Shown: one piece after another, positions 23,801 through 39,607 of the stretch
Position numbering within the stretch: the first letter of the stretch is position 1
Layout: each line of letters starts with the position of its first letter
Source of the DNA: Mrakia gelida
Taxonomy: Eukaryota; Basidiomycota; Tremellomycetes; Cystofilobasidiales; Mrakiaceae
Reading direction: 5' to 3'
Length of the DNA: 64,000 nucleotides
Assembly: GCA_024345305.1 (NCBI GenBank)
Contig: BRON01000005.1
Location: 1,984,001 to 2,048,000 of the forward strand
Position numbers and translations under genes: made by a program
Notes under the pieces: model-generated
What the model was told of the DNA's origin: nothing
The model's database searches: none
The model's input: the letters and a program-made list of their open reading frames with translations, nothing else

Positions 23801-25542
23801 CGAGATAGAGAAACAAGCTCACCTTGAACGACCCAGCTTCAAACGCCTTCCTCCTCCCCGCGACTCTCCCAACTCCCTCCTCCGCCTCAACCTTCACTCT
23901 CAAACTCTCCAACATCAACACCTCCCCACCACCTCTCGCAATCTCTCCTTCCCCACCCTCCAAAGCCTCCAACACCCTCCCCAACACCTCCACCTCCTCC
24001 TCTCCTTTTCCTCCCTCCACGCTGCTCCCCTTCTTCCCGACCAAAAAAGGCAATACCAACTTCCACCCAATCACCACCTGCTCCCTCACCTCCTTACTCC
24101 TCGTCCTGCCCCACAACAAAACCAGCAACCTCGCCAACTTGCTCCCTACGTCCCTCATCACCTGAAGCTGATTCAACTGCACCTCCCTGAGCACGAGGTT
24201 GATGGATCGAAGGACGTCGAGGTGAGCGGAGGTTTCGGAGGGAAAAGTGAGGAGGAACCTGAGGAGTTTGTAGAGGATGGAAGGAGTTACGTGGGAGGGT
24301 GGGAAAGAGGTGGGTTCGCCTTCGGAGGTGTATGGAGGGCAGAGGGAGGAGCCGAGGAGAGGGGAGGAGTGAGGTGATTGGAGGAGGGTGTGGATGAGGG
24401 AGATGAGGGCGATTTGGGAGAGGGAGGTGGTTGCTTTGGTGGGTGAGCTTGTAGAGGGTGGGTGGGAGTGAGAGCGTTGTTGTTGTGTAGAGGTAGAGGT
24501 GGAGGTAGAGGCTTGCTGGGATTCGAGAAGACCTCGGGTGGTGCCTCGTTTTCGTTTCTGGAAGGAGACGCGTCGAGGGACGGAGCGAGAGTCAGTTTCC
24601 TCCTCCTCGATTTTCGCACGAGAGCGACGCGTGACCAACAGAAACACAGACAATAAGACTCACCTTCTGTATCGAAGAAGCCATCTCCGACTCGTCCTCC
24701 TCATCCTGATCCTCATCCAACTCGTCCACCTCCATCTCCTCAACCTGCATTCGTCCCTTTCCCTTCCTACTCTTCGATCCTCCGCCACTCCCACCAGCCA
24801 GCACCCAATCCTCTCCACTCGCCTCTCCCTCATTGAACCTCCCCAGTCCACCAAACTGCTCTAGATCCTCTCCGTAAATCCCAGCGAAACACATCCTCAC
24901 GAGCCCTTCCCAGTCCCTCGGATCGAGTCCGTCGAGGTGAGCAGGGTAGGAGAAGATGGTTTTGAGGGCTTTGACGTAGTCGAGAGCGATGGGAGCGAAG
25001 AGGGTTCCCTTTGACTCGATGGTTTGGGTGAGATGGGCGAAGATGGCTTTGACGACTTTGCGGGAGAGGTGAGGGGAGGTGAGTTGGACGAGCCATCGGA
25101 CGGCGGAGGCGGCTCGGGTGAGGCGGTGGATGACCATCGGGGTGGCTGTAGTGGACCAAGGGAGAGAGAAGTGAAGGTCAGCGAGCGAGAAAATCTTCCT
25201 TCTGCAGCTCGTCGAACGATAGGAAGCTCGAATCGTCCTCGTCGTTCGTCGAGCTCAACACGCTCCTCCTTCCCTCCTCCTCCTCTCCCCTCATCGCTGG
25301 AACTCACACTTATCGACTCCCTTCTTGATGACGACCTTCCTCTCCTCTACTACACACGAGAACAGAGCCTGATAGATTCCCAACCAGTACTTTGGATCTC
25401 CTTCTCCCTTCTCGATGGCTGAGCGAAGATGGTTCCCATCCGAGAGGTAACTTTTGAGGTCGGCCACTCCTTGCTCTCGAGTTTTGATCTTGTCGGATTT
25501 GAGATCAGAGATGATCGATTCGATGGAGATAGAAGGAGCCAT
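14811..25542 (-). CDS. TEL1: Serine/threonine kinase Tel1 (ATM ortholog)
   Basis: DNA double-strand-break and telomere checkpoint kinase of the PIKK family, acting in the nucleus with the Mre11 complex. Thirteen exons join in frame to 3195 residues: 25308-25542, 24664-25145, 23823-24557, 23680-23754, 22047-23576, 17964-21958, 17512-17884, 16273-17430, 15976-16187, 15526-15856, 15238-15428, 14914-15164, 14811-14830. The N-terminus has a TAN-like segment ([16 protein letters not shown]). A long helical-repeat region and FAT domain lead to the kinase nucleotide loop [13 protein letters not shown] (about 2836). Then come GDRHLANIL (D3016, N3021) and DFG (3035-3037). [13 protein letters not shown] and GVEGVFRR are ATM/Tel1 signatures. 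FATC ends in GWQAQY, encoded partly by a 20-nt last exon. Length fits the family (human ATM 3056). Confidence 0.96.
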
Positions 25543-26288
25543 CTACAACGAGGGATAGGGAGGGCGGAGAGTCAGCGAGAGGAAGAGCGAAGAAGGGAGG
25601 TGAAGGGAGGGAGGAGGGAGGAGGTCACTTTTGGATGAGCTTCCTTCCGAGAGAACGAGAGACGCGAACGCCAGAGGGGAGAGAGAAGATTTGCAGGTCT
25701 AGAGGGAGGGCGGGAGGGTTAAGATGGGCAAGATGATTAGCTTGTATGCGGACGGGGAGGGGAGGCGAAGAAGAGGGAGGGTCGAAGGGAGGAGGAGAGG
25801 CGAGCTCACCGCGAAGATGGTGGAGCGAGCGAACTTCGAAGCTGATTTTGACGAAGAAAGGAGGGTCGGATCAGCTTGAAAACAGCGCCAGAAGAAAGCT
25901 GGAGCTCGTACAAACCTTCTGGTATAGATTTGAACGCTGTCGAGATGGAAACGGCTGTTGGAACGGGTGGTGGTTTGAAGCGACCTTCCAAGGGGCCTCC
26001 TTCGGAGCATCGTCGCGTCGTCGCCCGCTGCTGCTTCAAAACTCGCTTCCAGATTTTTCTTACAGGTTCAAAGAAGGTTCCAGGTCGACTGGTGACATCC
26101 TCGGAGGCAAAATCGAGTGCACCCAGATAAAAAACGGGTCGAACAAGTCGAGTTCGACACCTTCTCGTCGACCTCCTCTCAACCAGAACGACCTCCTCCT
26201 TCCTCGCTCCCCTTCTTTCCCTTCCTTTCCTCTCCCTTCTCTCTTTCCCTCCCACCCCCATCTTCCCCTTCCCTCCTCGACTCCTACT
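25543..26288. promoter_or_regulatory. Divergent promoter between TEL1 and the acidic-protein gene
   Basis: This is about 750 bases between head-to-head genes. Long frames cross it on both strands, but their products are Arg/Ser/Gly-rich without domains. The right part is strongly pyrimidine-rich up to the next ATG, as expected of a leader. Confidence 0.4.
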
Positions 26289-29200
26289 ATGGACTCTCTA
26301 GCTCCTCAAGATATCGACATGATCGCGGAGAGTGGGGACGAGGCGATGGAGGACGCGCTCTATCGAGACGACGACGACGAGGGTCAACTCATCGTCGAGG
26401 AGAACATTGAATCAACAGCAACCACATCATCATCAGTCCCAGCAGAAGTCGAGATGGCTCCAGTGGATGCAGGAGCAGTCGATGACATCCTCGAGGTGGA
26501 GGAAGAGGAGGAGCAGGGAGAGGGAGGAGTGGATATCGAAGTTTTACCCACGGCGGGAGAAGGGGAGGAGGTCGGCGGTGGTGGTGGAGAAGACGTAGCT
26601 TTCGAGGATGCCGAGACTGCTGGAGGAGAAGAGGAGTCCAGCAGTAAGGTGGATGGTGGAGTTGTAGCAGGAGAGGAGATCGTCTTGGAGGAGGAACCAT
26701 CGAAGGAGGAAGAGGAGGAGGGATCATCGTCAGCAGCTTCAGCACGTTCCACCGAACCTTCTACCACAACCATCGAGCCAACTCCCTCTTCGCTACCACT
26801 CCCAGCGTCAACCTCAACCCCTCTGTCACCTGAGGCTGAAGGTTTCGTCATCGTCGAGGCTCCCTCGGACTCGGAAACGAATGGGAAGGAGGAGGCGAGG
26901 AGGGAGGATGAGGTCGATCCAGTCGAGAACGAAGGTCAGTCCAGCCTCCTCTTTCTCTTCGAGACGTGTGTGTGTGTAAGCAGCGATGCTGACCCTTCTT
27001 GTGCTTCTTCTCCAGAATCAACAGGAGAGCACATCGCTGGATCGCACATCGACGAGGCTTCGGAGTCCGTCCTTCCAGGTCAGGCGCATCCTCCTTCCCT
27101 TCCCTTCGCTCCTTTCCTTCTTCTCCCTCGCCCAGACTCGTTTAGCTTACTGACTTCTCTCCCACCTCCCTTTTTGAACCCTTGCAGAACCCGAAACTTC
27201 CTCCAACTACTTCTCAACCAACATCAACACCTCCGACGCCGACCCTTCTCCTTCGAAACTCCAAGCTCCCCACTCCTCCGAACCTCTCCACCCATCTCAC
27301 TACACGAACGGTCATCACGGCGACGACGAAGAAGACTCCTTCTCCTCCTACTCGGACGCCTCCTCTTCTCATTTCCCATCCGACTTCTTCCTCTCCACCA
27401 TCGTCACCTACCCTTCCAACAGCTCCATCCCTACTCCATCTCCTTACTCGCTGTTCCAACCTTTCGCCGACGAGGGTGCCGATCTTCCCATCTTGCTCGC
27501 TTCGAACCCGGATCTCTTCAGAGCACCTCTTACGGAGCTCTTCGATGCGTTGAGGGAGGAAGGAGCTTTCTCAGTCGAGGACAAGTCTTTGAACATGGAG
27601 GATGAGGGAGGGACGCTCGAGTGGGTTCTGGAGCACGAGAACGAGGGAGTCGCTTTGGTTATCGGAGAGGTTCGTTCGCTTTTATCGTCTCTGTGTATCA
27701 TCATCTCGATCCGACGCTGTAGCTGACTCTGTTCTCTCCCTCCTCTTCGATTCTGCAGGACAACAAGCACGCCGTCGACTTCTCGCTTCAAGATCTCGCC
27801 AAACTCCACTCTCACTGTGGACTTGGAGCACCGATGCGACTCAAGCTGAGAACAGGACCAACGAGGTTCCTGCTTCGAGTGAACAAGATTCAGGAGATCA
27901 GGCGAGAGATGGACGAGGAGCTGGGGAGTGAGCATGCTGAGGAGGACGAGGGTTGGGTCGAAGAAGGTGAGTTCGCCTCGTTTCCTTCTTCGTTCCTCGC
28001 TCGAAACGACCCCGTGCTGACCAACTCTGCTCTCGTCTACTTCCCAGACTCAGAGCACCACGAGCACATCGACGAGGAAGAACATTTCAACTCTCATCAC
28101 GATCACGAGGAGCTCGAAGGAGATGGAGAGATGGCCGACGAAGGTGAGCTCTCTTTCTCTTCGATCTCGTTTTTGATCCTTCGCTTGGAACTGACTCGAG
28201 CTTCTCTCTTCCTCTAGATCTGCTCGGACATGAGCTGGAGGCTGAGCCAGAACATCTCGAAGCTGCTGCTATCGACGAATCAGCTGGTGAGTTCCTCTCG
28301 ACCCGCTCTCTCCGTCGCGTCGTGCTTCCCGAGCTGATAGCTGCTCGTTTCGCTTTCTTTTAGACATCGCCGACGACGACGAAGTCCCTGCCGATGAACC
28401 TGCCTACGTTGAACCTGAACAGACCGATCCTGAAGGTGAGCCTTCCCCTTTTGACCGCTTCTCGTCCTCGTTCAAAACTCGTCGCTGACTCGCCGTGCTT
28501 CTCCTCTCTTAGACTACCCCAACGGACCAGATGACGCCACTGCTGCTCAAGCCTCTACCATCGACGACCCAGCTTCGGAACCTATCGCTGAGGAGACCGA
28601 GCTCGTTGCTCAAGGTGCGTCTCCCTTCTTTCGTTGGGTGTCGATCTCGTCGAACGCTGCTGACCTCGTCCTTCATTCCCTCTTCTCAGACGAATCAGAA
28701 CGAGAACCAGAACCAAGTATCATCGAGGAAGCTACCATCGTCGTCACCGCCAACGAAGACATCGAGATCCCTTCAGAAGCTGCTCCTTCCTCGACCGACC
28801 AAGGCGACTTCGACGCGTCGGCTGCCGGAGGACTCTACGACGACGACGAGGAGGAAGAGGAGGATCGGACTGCCCACATCTCGGATGCTCCAGCGACCGA
28901 GGACGTAGTGGACCAAGAGGAAGTCGACACGATCGCCGAGGTCGAGAAGGAAGCTGCCGACGCGACCACCAGTTCGGAAGCTGTCGAATCCGTTCCCGTT
29001 CCACCTCAGTTCGTCGTGGAAGATGGAGAACCGACTGCTACGGATCCCGAAGATGTCGCTCCTGCTTCCGAGGATCTTTCAACTCCTTCTTCGAGTGAGT
29101 CTCGTCGCCTCGAGATGCTTTGCTCCCTTGTCTCGTCGAACTCGAACTAAACTGACCTCGTTCCTTTCTCCCTCCCCTTCGTTCCAGCTCCTGCTCCTGC

Positions 29201-29779
29201 TCCTTCCGTCTCCGTTCCTGCCGCTGCCAACGCCGTTGCCTCGTCCTCCCGTCGTTCAACACGTCTCAACCCATCTTCCAACGCCCCATCGCCAGCTCCT
29301 ACGCCAGCAGCAAACGCAGCTCCATCGCTCGAAGTCCCGGACGAGCTCTACGGAGATGGATCGGACGAGGTCGATCTCTACGCCGACTCTCCTCTTCCCT
29401 CGAAACCAGTCGAGGATCATCTCGAGGAGGTCGAGCCTCTAGGACTTCACGAGGAGGCGGACGAGGATCAAGTCCGAGTCGAGGACGACGAGGAAGAGGG
29501 AGATTCGGATCACACGCTGGCGGAGAGCATTGAGGATCTCGTGGAGGTGGTTATTGAGGTGGATGGAGATGCTGGCGAGGGGAGTCAGACGGGTGGGGCG
29601 AGTCCAAAGAGGAGGTTCGATCAGTTGGAGAAGGACGATGCGAGTGGAGAGGTGGTCGAGACGATCGAAGCTCGAGGTTCGTTTCCCTTTCTTCTCTTGT
29701 TCGTCGCCGCCTCGTGCCGATACTGACCGAACACCTTCTTTCCTCCCCAGCAGACCTCAAACGACACAAAGCAGCTTAG
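26289..29779 (+). CDS. Very acidic nuclear-type protein, unknown function
   Basis: I do not recognise the family. The spliced protein starts MDSLAPQDIDMIAESGDEA and is dominated by Asp/Glu/Ser/Ala-rich low-complexity sequence. One ordered block lies in the middle (27480-27900: ILLASNPDLFRAPLTELFDAL, then SLQDLAKLHSHCGLGAPMRLKL). The tail is basic (DLKRHKAA), possibly nuclear. A run of short exons (28048-28143, 28218-28286, 28364-28435, 28513-28614) is multiples of three long (96, 69, 72, 102 nt) and bounded by phase-1 introns of 74-77 nt. The last intron has a tandem CAGCAG acceptor near 29754, giving forms differing by one residue. It shares a divergent promoter with TEL1. Introns are well supported; function is not. 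Confidence 0.8.
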
Positions 29780-31050
29780 GCTCAGACCACCCATCCATCA
29801 CGTCTCGACCCCTCTCCCTCTCCCATCGAACCCACTCGTCCACTTCAACCTCCTCCGATCACCCTCCTCCTCAAACCGAACGCAGACCTCCACGAACACC
29901 ATCCTCGAACATCACAACGCTCGTCCCTCTACTTTATCCCACCTCGTCGTCCAGTCCCCTCCCTCGAGTCCCAACCCACCCTCCCGTCCTCCCTCCTCCC
30001 CGTCTCCTCTCGACCTCCCTTCCACCCTCCCATCTTACACCCTCCCCTTTCCTCCTTCTCAACACTAACCCGGCCTCCTTTCTCGAACCAACAACAACAT
30101 CAAGATCCTCCCCAAGAACTGCCCTCAAGACAGTTGCTTTGGTGTGGAAAATGAACGATTCTCACGAACAAAAGTATGAACAAGGTCAGTGATTTCCTTT
30201 TCTCCTTCTTCTTCTTCTCTGCCCCCCACCCACCACTACGTATGCCCTTTCTTCCACTCGTTTCGATATACCTTTTCTTCTCCTTTGCATCTCATTCCCT
30301 TTCTCTTGCTACGTTACGGTTTCTCGTTCTCTCTCTTGTCCTCCCTGCTCTTCGTTCGCGTCGTCTTCGTCTTTCTTGTTTCGTTTCGCCCTTCTTCTTC
30401 GCTCTTCTTTCCCCTTTGCAACTTTGTCCTTGGCTTCTAGCTACTTGCACGCTGATTTGGTGGAAGCACGGGGTGAGGCGTGGTTGGGAGTCGAGTCGAA
30501 GTCCAGTGCGACGCGCCGTGTTTTTCTCTCTCGTTCGTTCTTCATTTTTCGCTCTCTCTTCTTTCGTTTTCAAATCAAATCAAACTCAATCGAATACCTC
30601 CACGAGAAACGAGGGAACCAAAAAGAGAAAGCGAGGAAACGTAGCCAGCCGAGAGACGAGGGGAAGGCAATCGAGAAAGAAGAGAAGCAAGACCAAAAGC
30701 GCGACGCGAGCGAGAAAGCTACTAGAGTACTAGACCTGAGAACTGGGAGAGAGGAAAGCGAAACAGAGAAAAGGCTCCTCTACTTTGGGTTGTGAATGTG
30801 AGAATCTACTGTACGTACGCGAAACCAGGGTGAGATGGATTTGAAGAAGAAGGAAAGAGGAAAGAACGTCCGAGAGAAGGAAAGGGAAAGGGAAGTGGGT
30901 ATCACAAAGGGGGGGAGAGGGAAAAGAAGAAGAGGAAAAAAAGGGAGGGTTGTAAGGATTGCAAGGTAAAAACGAGCGAGCGAGGGGGATGGTAAAGAAA
31001 GCAAGGGAAGGAACGAAGCAAAAGGAGGGAAGTCAAGTCGAGTCGGGGTT
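29780..31050. other. Convergent 3' region between acidic-protein gene and STE20
   Basis: About 1.27 kb with no supported gene. The first half is extremely pyrimidine-rich on the + strand and the second half purine-rich, so long frames appear, but they translate to Ser/Phe/Leu or Arg/Glu/Lys monotony. I take it as the two 3' untranslated regions plus spacer. Confidence 0.45.
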
Positions 31051-35045
<3,995 letters not shown>

Positions 35046-35762
35046 CCTGAGGGGAGCAGAAGGGGAAGGAGGGGAGGGAGAGGGATCGAGACCGTTGGAG
35101 GTGAGGAGAGGAGGGACGCTTTGAGAAACCAAACCGATTTCGACTTAAAATCGCAAAGCTACAAAGAGAGCGGAAACTATCTCGGAATGAGTGCAGAAGT
35201 CAGAGGAACAAGATTTCAGGCTCCTGAGAATTTTCTCGTGGACGGGAACGCGTCTCGAGCTCGCGGTCTCCCTGCGTCGTGCGTCGCTCAAAGGGAGGCT
35301 CGAGAGCAAGATCCAAGCTCTTTTCGTACGTGACTGAGGGGTTTAAGAATTCCCGTATCTCGTGTCTAGTTCGCGAAGAAAAACACGAGGCCTGGAGACT
35401 TTCCAAGAGGACGCAAAACAAACCGTCAACAACGACCTCGACGCGTCGCTCTCCTCGTGTCTACCTTCTCTCTCGAGCCTCGTGATCTCCGAATACCATC
35501 CTCAACCGTCTTGTTCCGACTCGTCATTGTCTCCTTCTCTCTCATCACCAGAGTGCCGACATCACCAGAGTGGCGAGTCCAAAAGCTCGGCCGCGTACTT
35601 CGAAACCTTCTCCCTCCGACTCGTTCATCTTCCGATTCTCATCCTTTTCTCGCTGCACTTTCCTCTCCGCTTTCAGGACTGATAATGAAACTCAGTATCA
35701 CAGGGACGTCCTCAGCTCCGCGATGAAACCTTGGGATCGCTCGAATCGAAAGACTACGACGA
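35046..35762. other. Intergenic: STE20 promoter and dehydrogenase 3' end
   Basis: About 700 bases lacking a supported gene. Both flanking genes are on the minus strand, so the left part should hold the STE20 promoter. Copies of GACGCGTC and a related AACGCGTC occur near 35440 and 35246. Confidence 0.4.
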
Positions 35763-37508
35763 TCAAAACTCAGCGCACTTCCTCTCGCACCACTCCCATA
35801 GCTTGCTTCCCAGCTCAAGATCGGCTGCTTCGGGACGACACCTTCCGATTCGAGCCCAGGGAACGAGGTACTGCGAATCAAAGAACGAACGGACGTCAGT
35901 TCGAAGGAGGAAGATGGAAGTTGATCGAGACGCGTCGCGGATCGCGAACTCACTCGTCCTCCGAAGTCCTTTCCCTCCACGGTCGTTCCCGTGTAGAGCT
36001 CTGTGACGAGAAGAAGGTGAAGTAAAGATCGGTCAGCGGGGCATTGGAGGGTTTGGATCGCGTTGGGATGGAGAGTACTGACGAGTGAGAGCTCCTTGCG
36101 AGGCAGGGTAGAAGAAGAAGTGCTGGACGGACGAGGCAGAGTCGAGGAATGAGGTCAGGAAAGTTTGGGATAGGGCAAGAAATGTCTTTTGCTTACCAAG
36201 ATCGCACGTTGGACTGTTTGAAGAGCGAAGGACGGAGAGGTCAGCGAAACGAGAGAAGTTGGACGACGATGGACGTCTCGACTCACCCCATGAACCGTGT
36301 CGCTGAAGCTGAGTATTGAGGTTCCCGGGATGAGCAGCGGAAGAGACCAAGCCTTGCGACGCGTATCGACGATGAAGCTCGTTTGCGATGATGATGTTTC
36401 CCTGAGAGGTCGAACAAAACAAACGTTCAGCTTTCTACTTCTCTATAGATGCAGCGAGAAGGACAGTCGAGCTGACCAGCTTGCTCTGACCGTAAAGGAC
36501 ATGTTTCGCGAGACTCGATCTCGGACGTTCCATCCCGTCCTCAGCCTTGACAGAGTCGAAGTCGATTCCTCCCGTCGGAGCGAAGAGATGAGCGGATGAG
36601 GAAGTATGGACGACTCGAGGGAATCCTTCGGCTTTGTTGGGGCTGGCGAGGAGCAGAGGGAGGAGGAGCGTCGAGAGGAACCAGTGAGCGAGGACGTTGC
36701 AGCCGAACTAGATGAGGAGAAGACGAGATGAAGATCAAAGGAGTGCGATAAAAAGGGAAGGGGTGAGGGACGTGGCTCGGAGGAAGTGAAGAAGTGAGCG
36801 GCGAGGGAAGATGTGGGAAGGGACAGGGCAAGCGAGACGACGCACCTCCAAATCGTGCCCGTGCTTGTTTCGCGAGTTCGCTGGAGGTGCCATGACTCCA
36901 GCGTTACAGAAGAGGATATCGAGAGACGAGAATTTACTATGAATGCGTCCGCACGCAAGTCAATACGTCAGTCTCCTCTCTTCGAGAACACAGAAGGGAA
37001 AATCGAAGCTCACCTCGCGATCTCCTCCGACGCCCGTCGCACCGTTGGCAAGTCTTCCAAATCCAGCATCACGAACAGTAGCTCTCCCTTCTCTCCGGTC
37101 TCCTCTTCAAGGCGAGCCATCGCCTCCTTAGCCTTGGACTCTGAGCGTCCGAGGATGATGACGGTAGCGTTGTGGTTGAGGAGAGCCTGCGAGGACGAGG
37201 AGGGAGGAGGAGGTCGTCGATGTGAGCTCGCAACTTTCCCTCCTCTTCCCTCTTCGACGAGAGAAAAGAGATCTTACTTTTACCGTCTCGTAGCCCACAC
37301 CACCGTATCCTCCAGTGACTGCAGCGACCTGAGCGAAGACGACAGGAGGCCTAGTCAGTAGTGTAGTCCAACGAACTCGAGCTCAATCAAAGGAGGAGGG
37401 AGGGAATCGAGGGCTCACCTTTCCAGTCAGATCAGGGATGTCCCCGACGCTGAAGGTCGATATCGGAGGGAAGACCTGTGTTCTAAAGACGTCGATGGCG
37501 AGATCCAT
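35763..37508 (-). CDS. Short-chain dehydrogenase/reductase
   Basis: NAD(P)-dependent oxidoreductase of the classical SDR family, of the retinol-dehydrogenase/WW-oxidoreductase-like kind. The start MDLAIDVFRTQVFPPISTF is followed, across short introns, by the cofactor motif TGGYGGVGYE. Then come ILGRSESKAKEA, NAGVMAPP, the catalytic YGQSK (Tyr and Lys) and SAAHPGNLNT. Introns follow the local pattern of GTGAGT/GTGCGT donors and CTGAC branch sites. The last exon starts at YLVPWARIGR and ends at TGA 35763-35765. No signal peptide or membrane helix stands out. The substrate cannot be predicted. Confidence 0.9.
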
Positions 37509-38170
37509 GATAAATCGATGCTGAGGAGGTTGGTGGTTGGGAGGGAGCGAGAGACGAGTTGGAAGAAGAGGGTCGGAGGGACGAACGGGGACGATCGAGC
37601 CCGGAGCTTCGAGCTTCGAAGTCGGTTAGTTACCGACCTGATTCAGCTGCTACAGTGCTCGGGCGACTTCTGTTAACTCTGAGAAGAGGTTCGCTTGGGC
37701 CCGAGAGTCCAAAAGATGAGTTTGAGCTCCCCAGGGGGGATCTCGTCGAGCAGTAGCAGGACGAACGCGTCGCGGCTGGTTCGTTCGCTGAACTTTGTCG
37801 CCGTCAAGGTCGATGTTGCTGAAGAGGATATGCATCAAAGATGAGCGTACATATATAACAGAGAACGCGTCTCAAATAGCGAGGCCCGATGCAAGAAGCA
37901 AAGACGTAGAGGACGCTCAAGGCATAAGTCGAGTTGCGTCGGCTCTCACTTCTCGTATAAGAAGGGAGGTGCCCGATGCGAAAGACAGGGCTTCTGTGAA
38001 GTGACGTGAAGCAGACGAGTCAGATATCGCTATGAGAGAAGGGGGAAAGGCTTCCAACAAGGAAAGAGAGGGAGAAAAGGGAGGGAGAGAGAAACGCCGA
38101 CGAGACGTGGACTCACAAGTCGACGTACTTCTGAACGCTAGGCTTCTGATCCAGCTGGGCGAGAGAGTAT
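37509..38170. other. Intergenic: dehydrogenase promoter and F-box A1 3' end
   Basis: About 660 bases without a supported gene. A possible extra splice downstream of the F-box gene stop (donor GTGAGT near 38110, acceptor TTCACAG near 37995) could be a 3'-UTR intron. ACGCGT occurs at about 37767 and 37867. Confidence 0.35.
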
Positions 38171-39392
38171 CTACAGCTGAAAGTATCAAGAACGGGAGAG
38201 GGTGTCGAGTCAGCTCTGAAGCGAGCCGACGAGCGAGCGAGAAGGGAAACGACGCGACGAACCTGCGAGATCTCAACCGGGATCTTCTCGATCTCCTTCC
38301 CAAGCTTCTTCCCTTCCAGCCTCTTCACCAGCTCCTTCTTCGCCACCTCGAACCTCTCCTTCATATCCCTCGACCCAACCCAAACCCTCCCGTTCGCTTC
38401 ACCCAACAACGTCGCGAACTCCTCGAACAACCTCTGACACGATCCCTTCGGATTCCTGGGATCCACCTTCTGCTCGATCATCGACAGATCCAGCGTAAAC
38501 CTCGCACGCCTTCCAGGCGGGACCAAGATATTAGGGATCTCGTTGACGGTCGGGAGGAATCCTTGGAAAACGAAGTCCTCGAGACGACTCCACTGCCAGG
38601 TCAGTCGCGACCCTGTCAAAACGCTCGAGGACCTGACGTGGGCGAGGACGGTAGGCTTGAGGAGTTGGAAGGAGTGTGTCCCCAGTAGAGCCATAGACGG
38701 GTTGATGAGCCGATTGAAGTAGCCTATCTGAGATGGGTTGGAGTAGGAGTCGAGGAGGAGGGGGGAGGAGGGGAGCGGATGGTCGCCGTCGATGTAGCAG
38801 TGGTGGGAACTCCAGGCGTCGACGTTGTCGTCTTTGGGTTCGAGGATGGATAGGTGTTTGGTTTGCGTCCGAGAGAAGTGAGGTTGCAGGTGAGGACGGA
38901 GGGAAGAAGGGGTGACGGGCTGAGGAGGGGCACGAGGGACGTGAGCTCGCGAAGACTTCATGGTCTCATCATCAGGTGAGGAACTCACTGGAGGAAGGAA
39001 GAAACGAGTCGCCTGCCAGGTGCTTGATATCGTGACGTGTCGATAGAGGAGAGGGGAGGCGAGGCTGAGGCATGCGAAGGAGACCTGAGTGAAGATCGCG
39101 AGCGCGGATTGGGAGGACTGAGCCATGATGGCGAGCAGGATCTCGTTGGGAAACACTTGCGAGTCGAGCTGAAGCTCCGACGTGGACTGTAGAGCCAAAG
39201 GTGAGGAGGAGTTTAGCTTGGGACGAGGAAGAGAGGGGGCGGCGGGAAGCGAGCTCGCAAGCTGAAGCGGACGGTCGTGCGCTCAAGAGCAAAACTGACC
39301 TTGACAAGTTCTGCAACTGCATCTGAAGCTGCTGGAGGGTTCTCAAGACCATCGACCTCCGTTTCTGAGAGTGAGGGACTTGAAAGATCCAT
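38171..39392 (-). CDS. F-box-like protein, type A (copy A1)
   Basis: Four exons on the minus strand (39300-39392, 38989-39186, 38263-38919, 38171-38176) give 317 residues. After a short acidic N-terminus comes the F-box-like segment VFPNEILLAIMAQSS, with SFACLSLASPLLYRHVTIS. Then come SRTQTKHL, RLEDFVFQG, LDLSMIEQ and DPRNPKGSCQR. All recur nearly unchanged in the type A gene at 48288-49378. The last exon encodes only Leu-stop; an alternative acceptor seven bases later would instead add ILSRPAGSEA and end at 38138. It is head to head with the MYND/F-box gene, 215 bases apart. Presumed SCF substrate receptor. Confidence 0.78.
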
Positions 39393-39607
39393 ATCGGCCG
39401 ATGGGGAGTGCTGAAAGTTGGGAGGGAAGGAGGGGAGGTGAGCTCGAAACCGAGAGGAGCGAGCTCGCTCGTCCCTTTCTCCTGCAACCCCCACGACCTC
39501 AAATTTTCACTTATCATCTTCGGCACCATCAAAGCTCAAGCGGAATCACCCTATCGCTCTTTCCTCCCTGGACGCTTTGCTCCTCTTCCCTCCCCGTTTC
39601 GCTCACG
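39393..39607. promoter_or_regulatory. Shared divergent promoter of the A1/B3 pair
   Basis: Only 215 bases separate the start codons of two oppositely transcribed F-box-like genes, so their 5' leaders and control elements must lie here or overlap the genes. The arrangement mirrors 48140-48287. Confidence 0.5.

Noticed and set aside
25746..26288. N-terminal extension of the acidic protein in the same open frame
   Set aside because: The added sequence is Arg/Gly/Ser-rich and unlike the acidic body, and the ATG at 26289 follows a pyrimidine-rich leader as in other genes here.
30176..30733. 185-residue + strand frame rich in Phe, Ser and Leu
   Set aside because: It reads pyrimidine-rich 3' sequence between convergent genes; hydrophobicity is an artefact of TTC/CTT codons.
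37861..38160. Extra 3' exon of F-box A1 after the GTGAGT near 38110
   Set aside because: The gene already stops at 38171 in the spliced frame, and the type A paralog ends at the same place; a 3'-UTR intron is the simpler reading.
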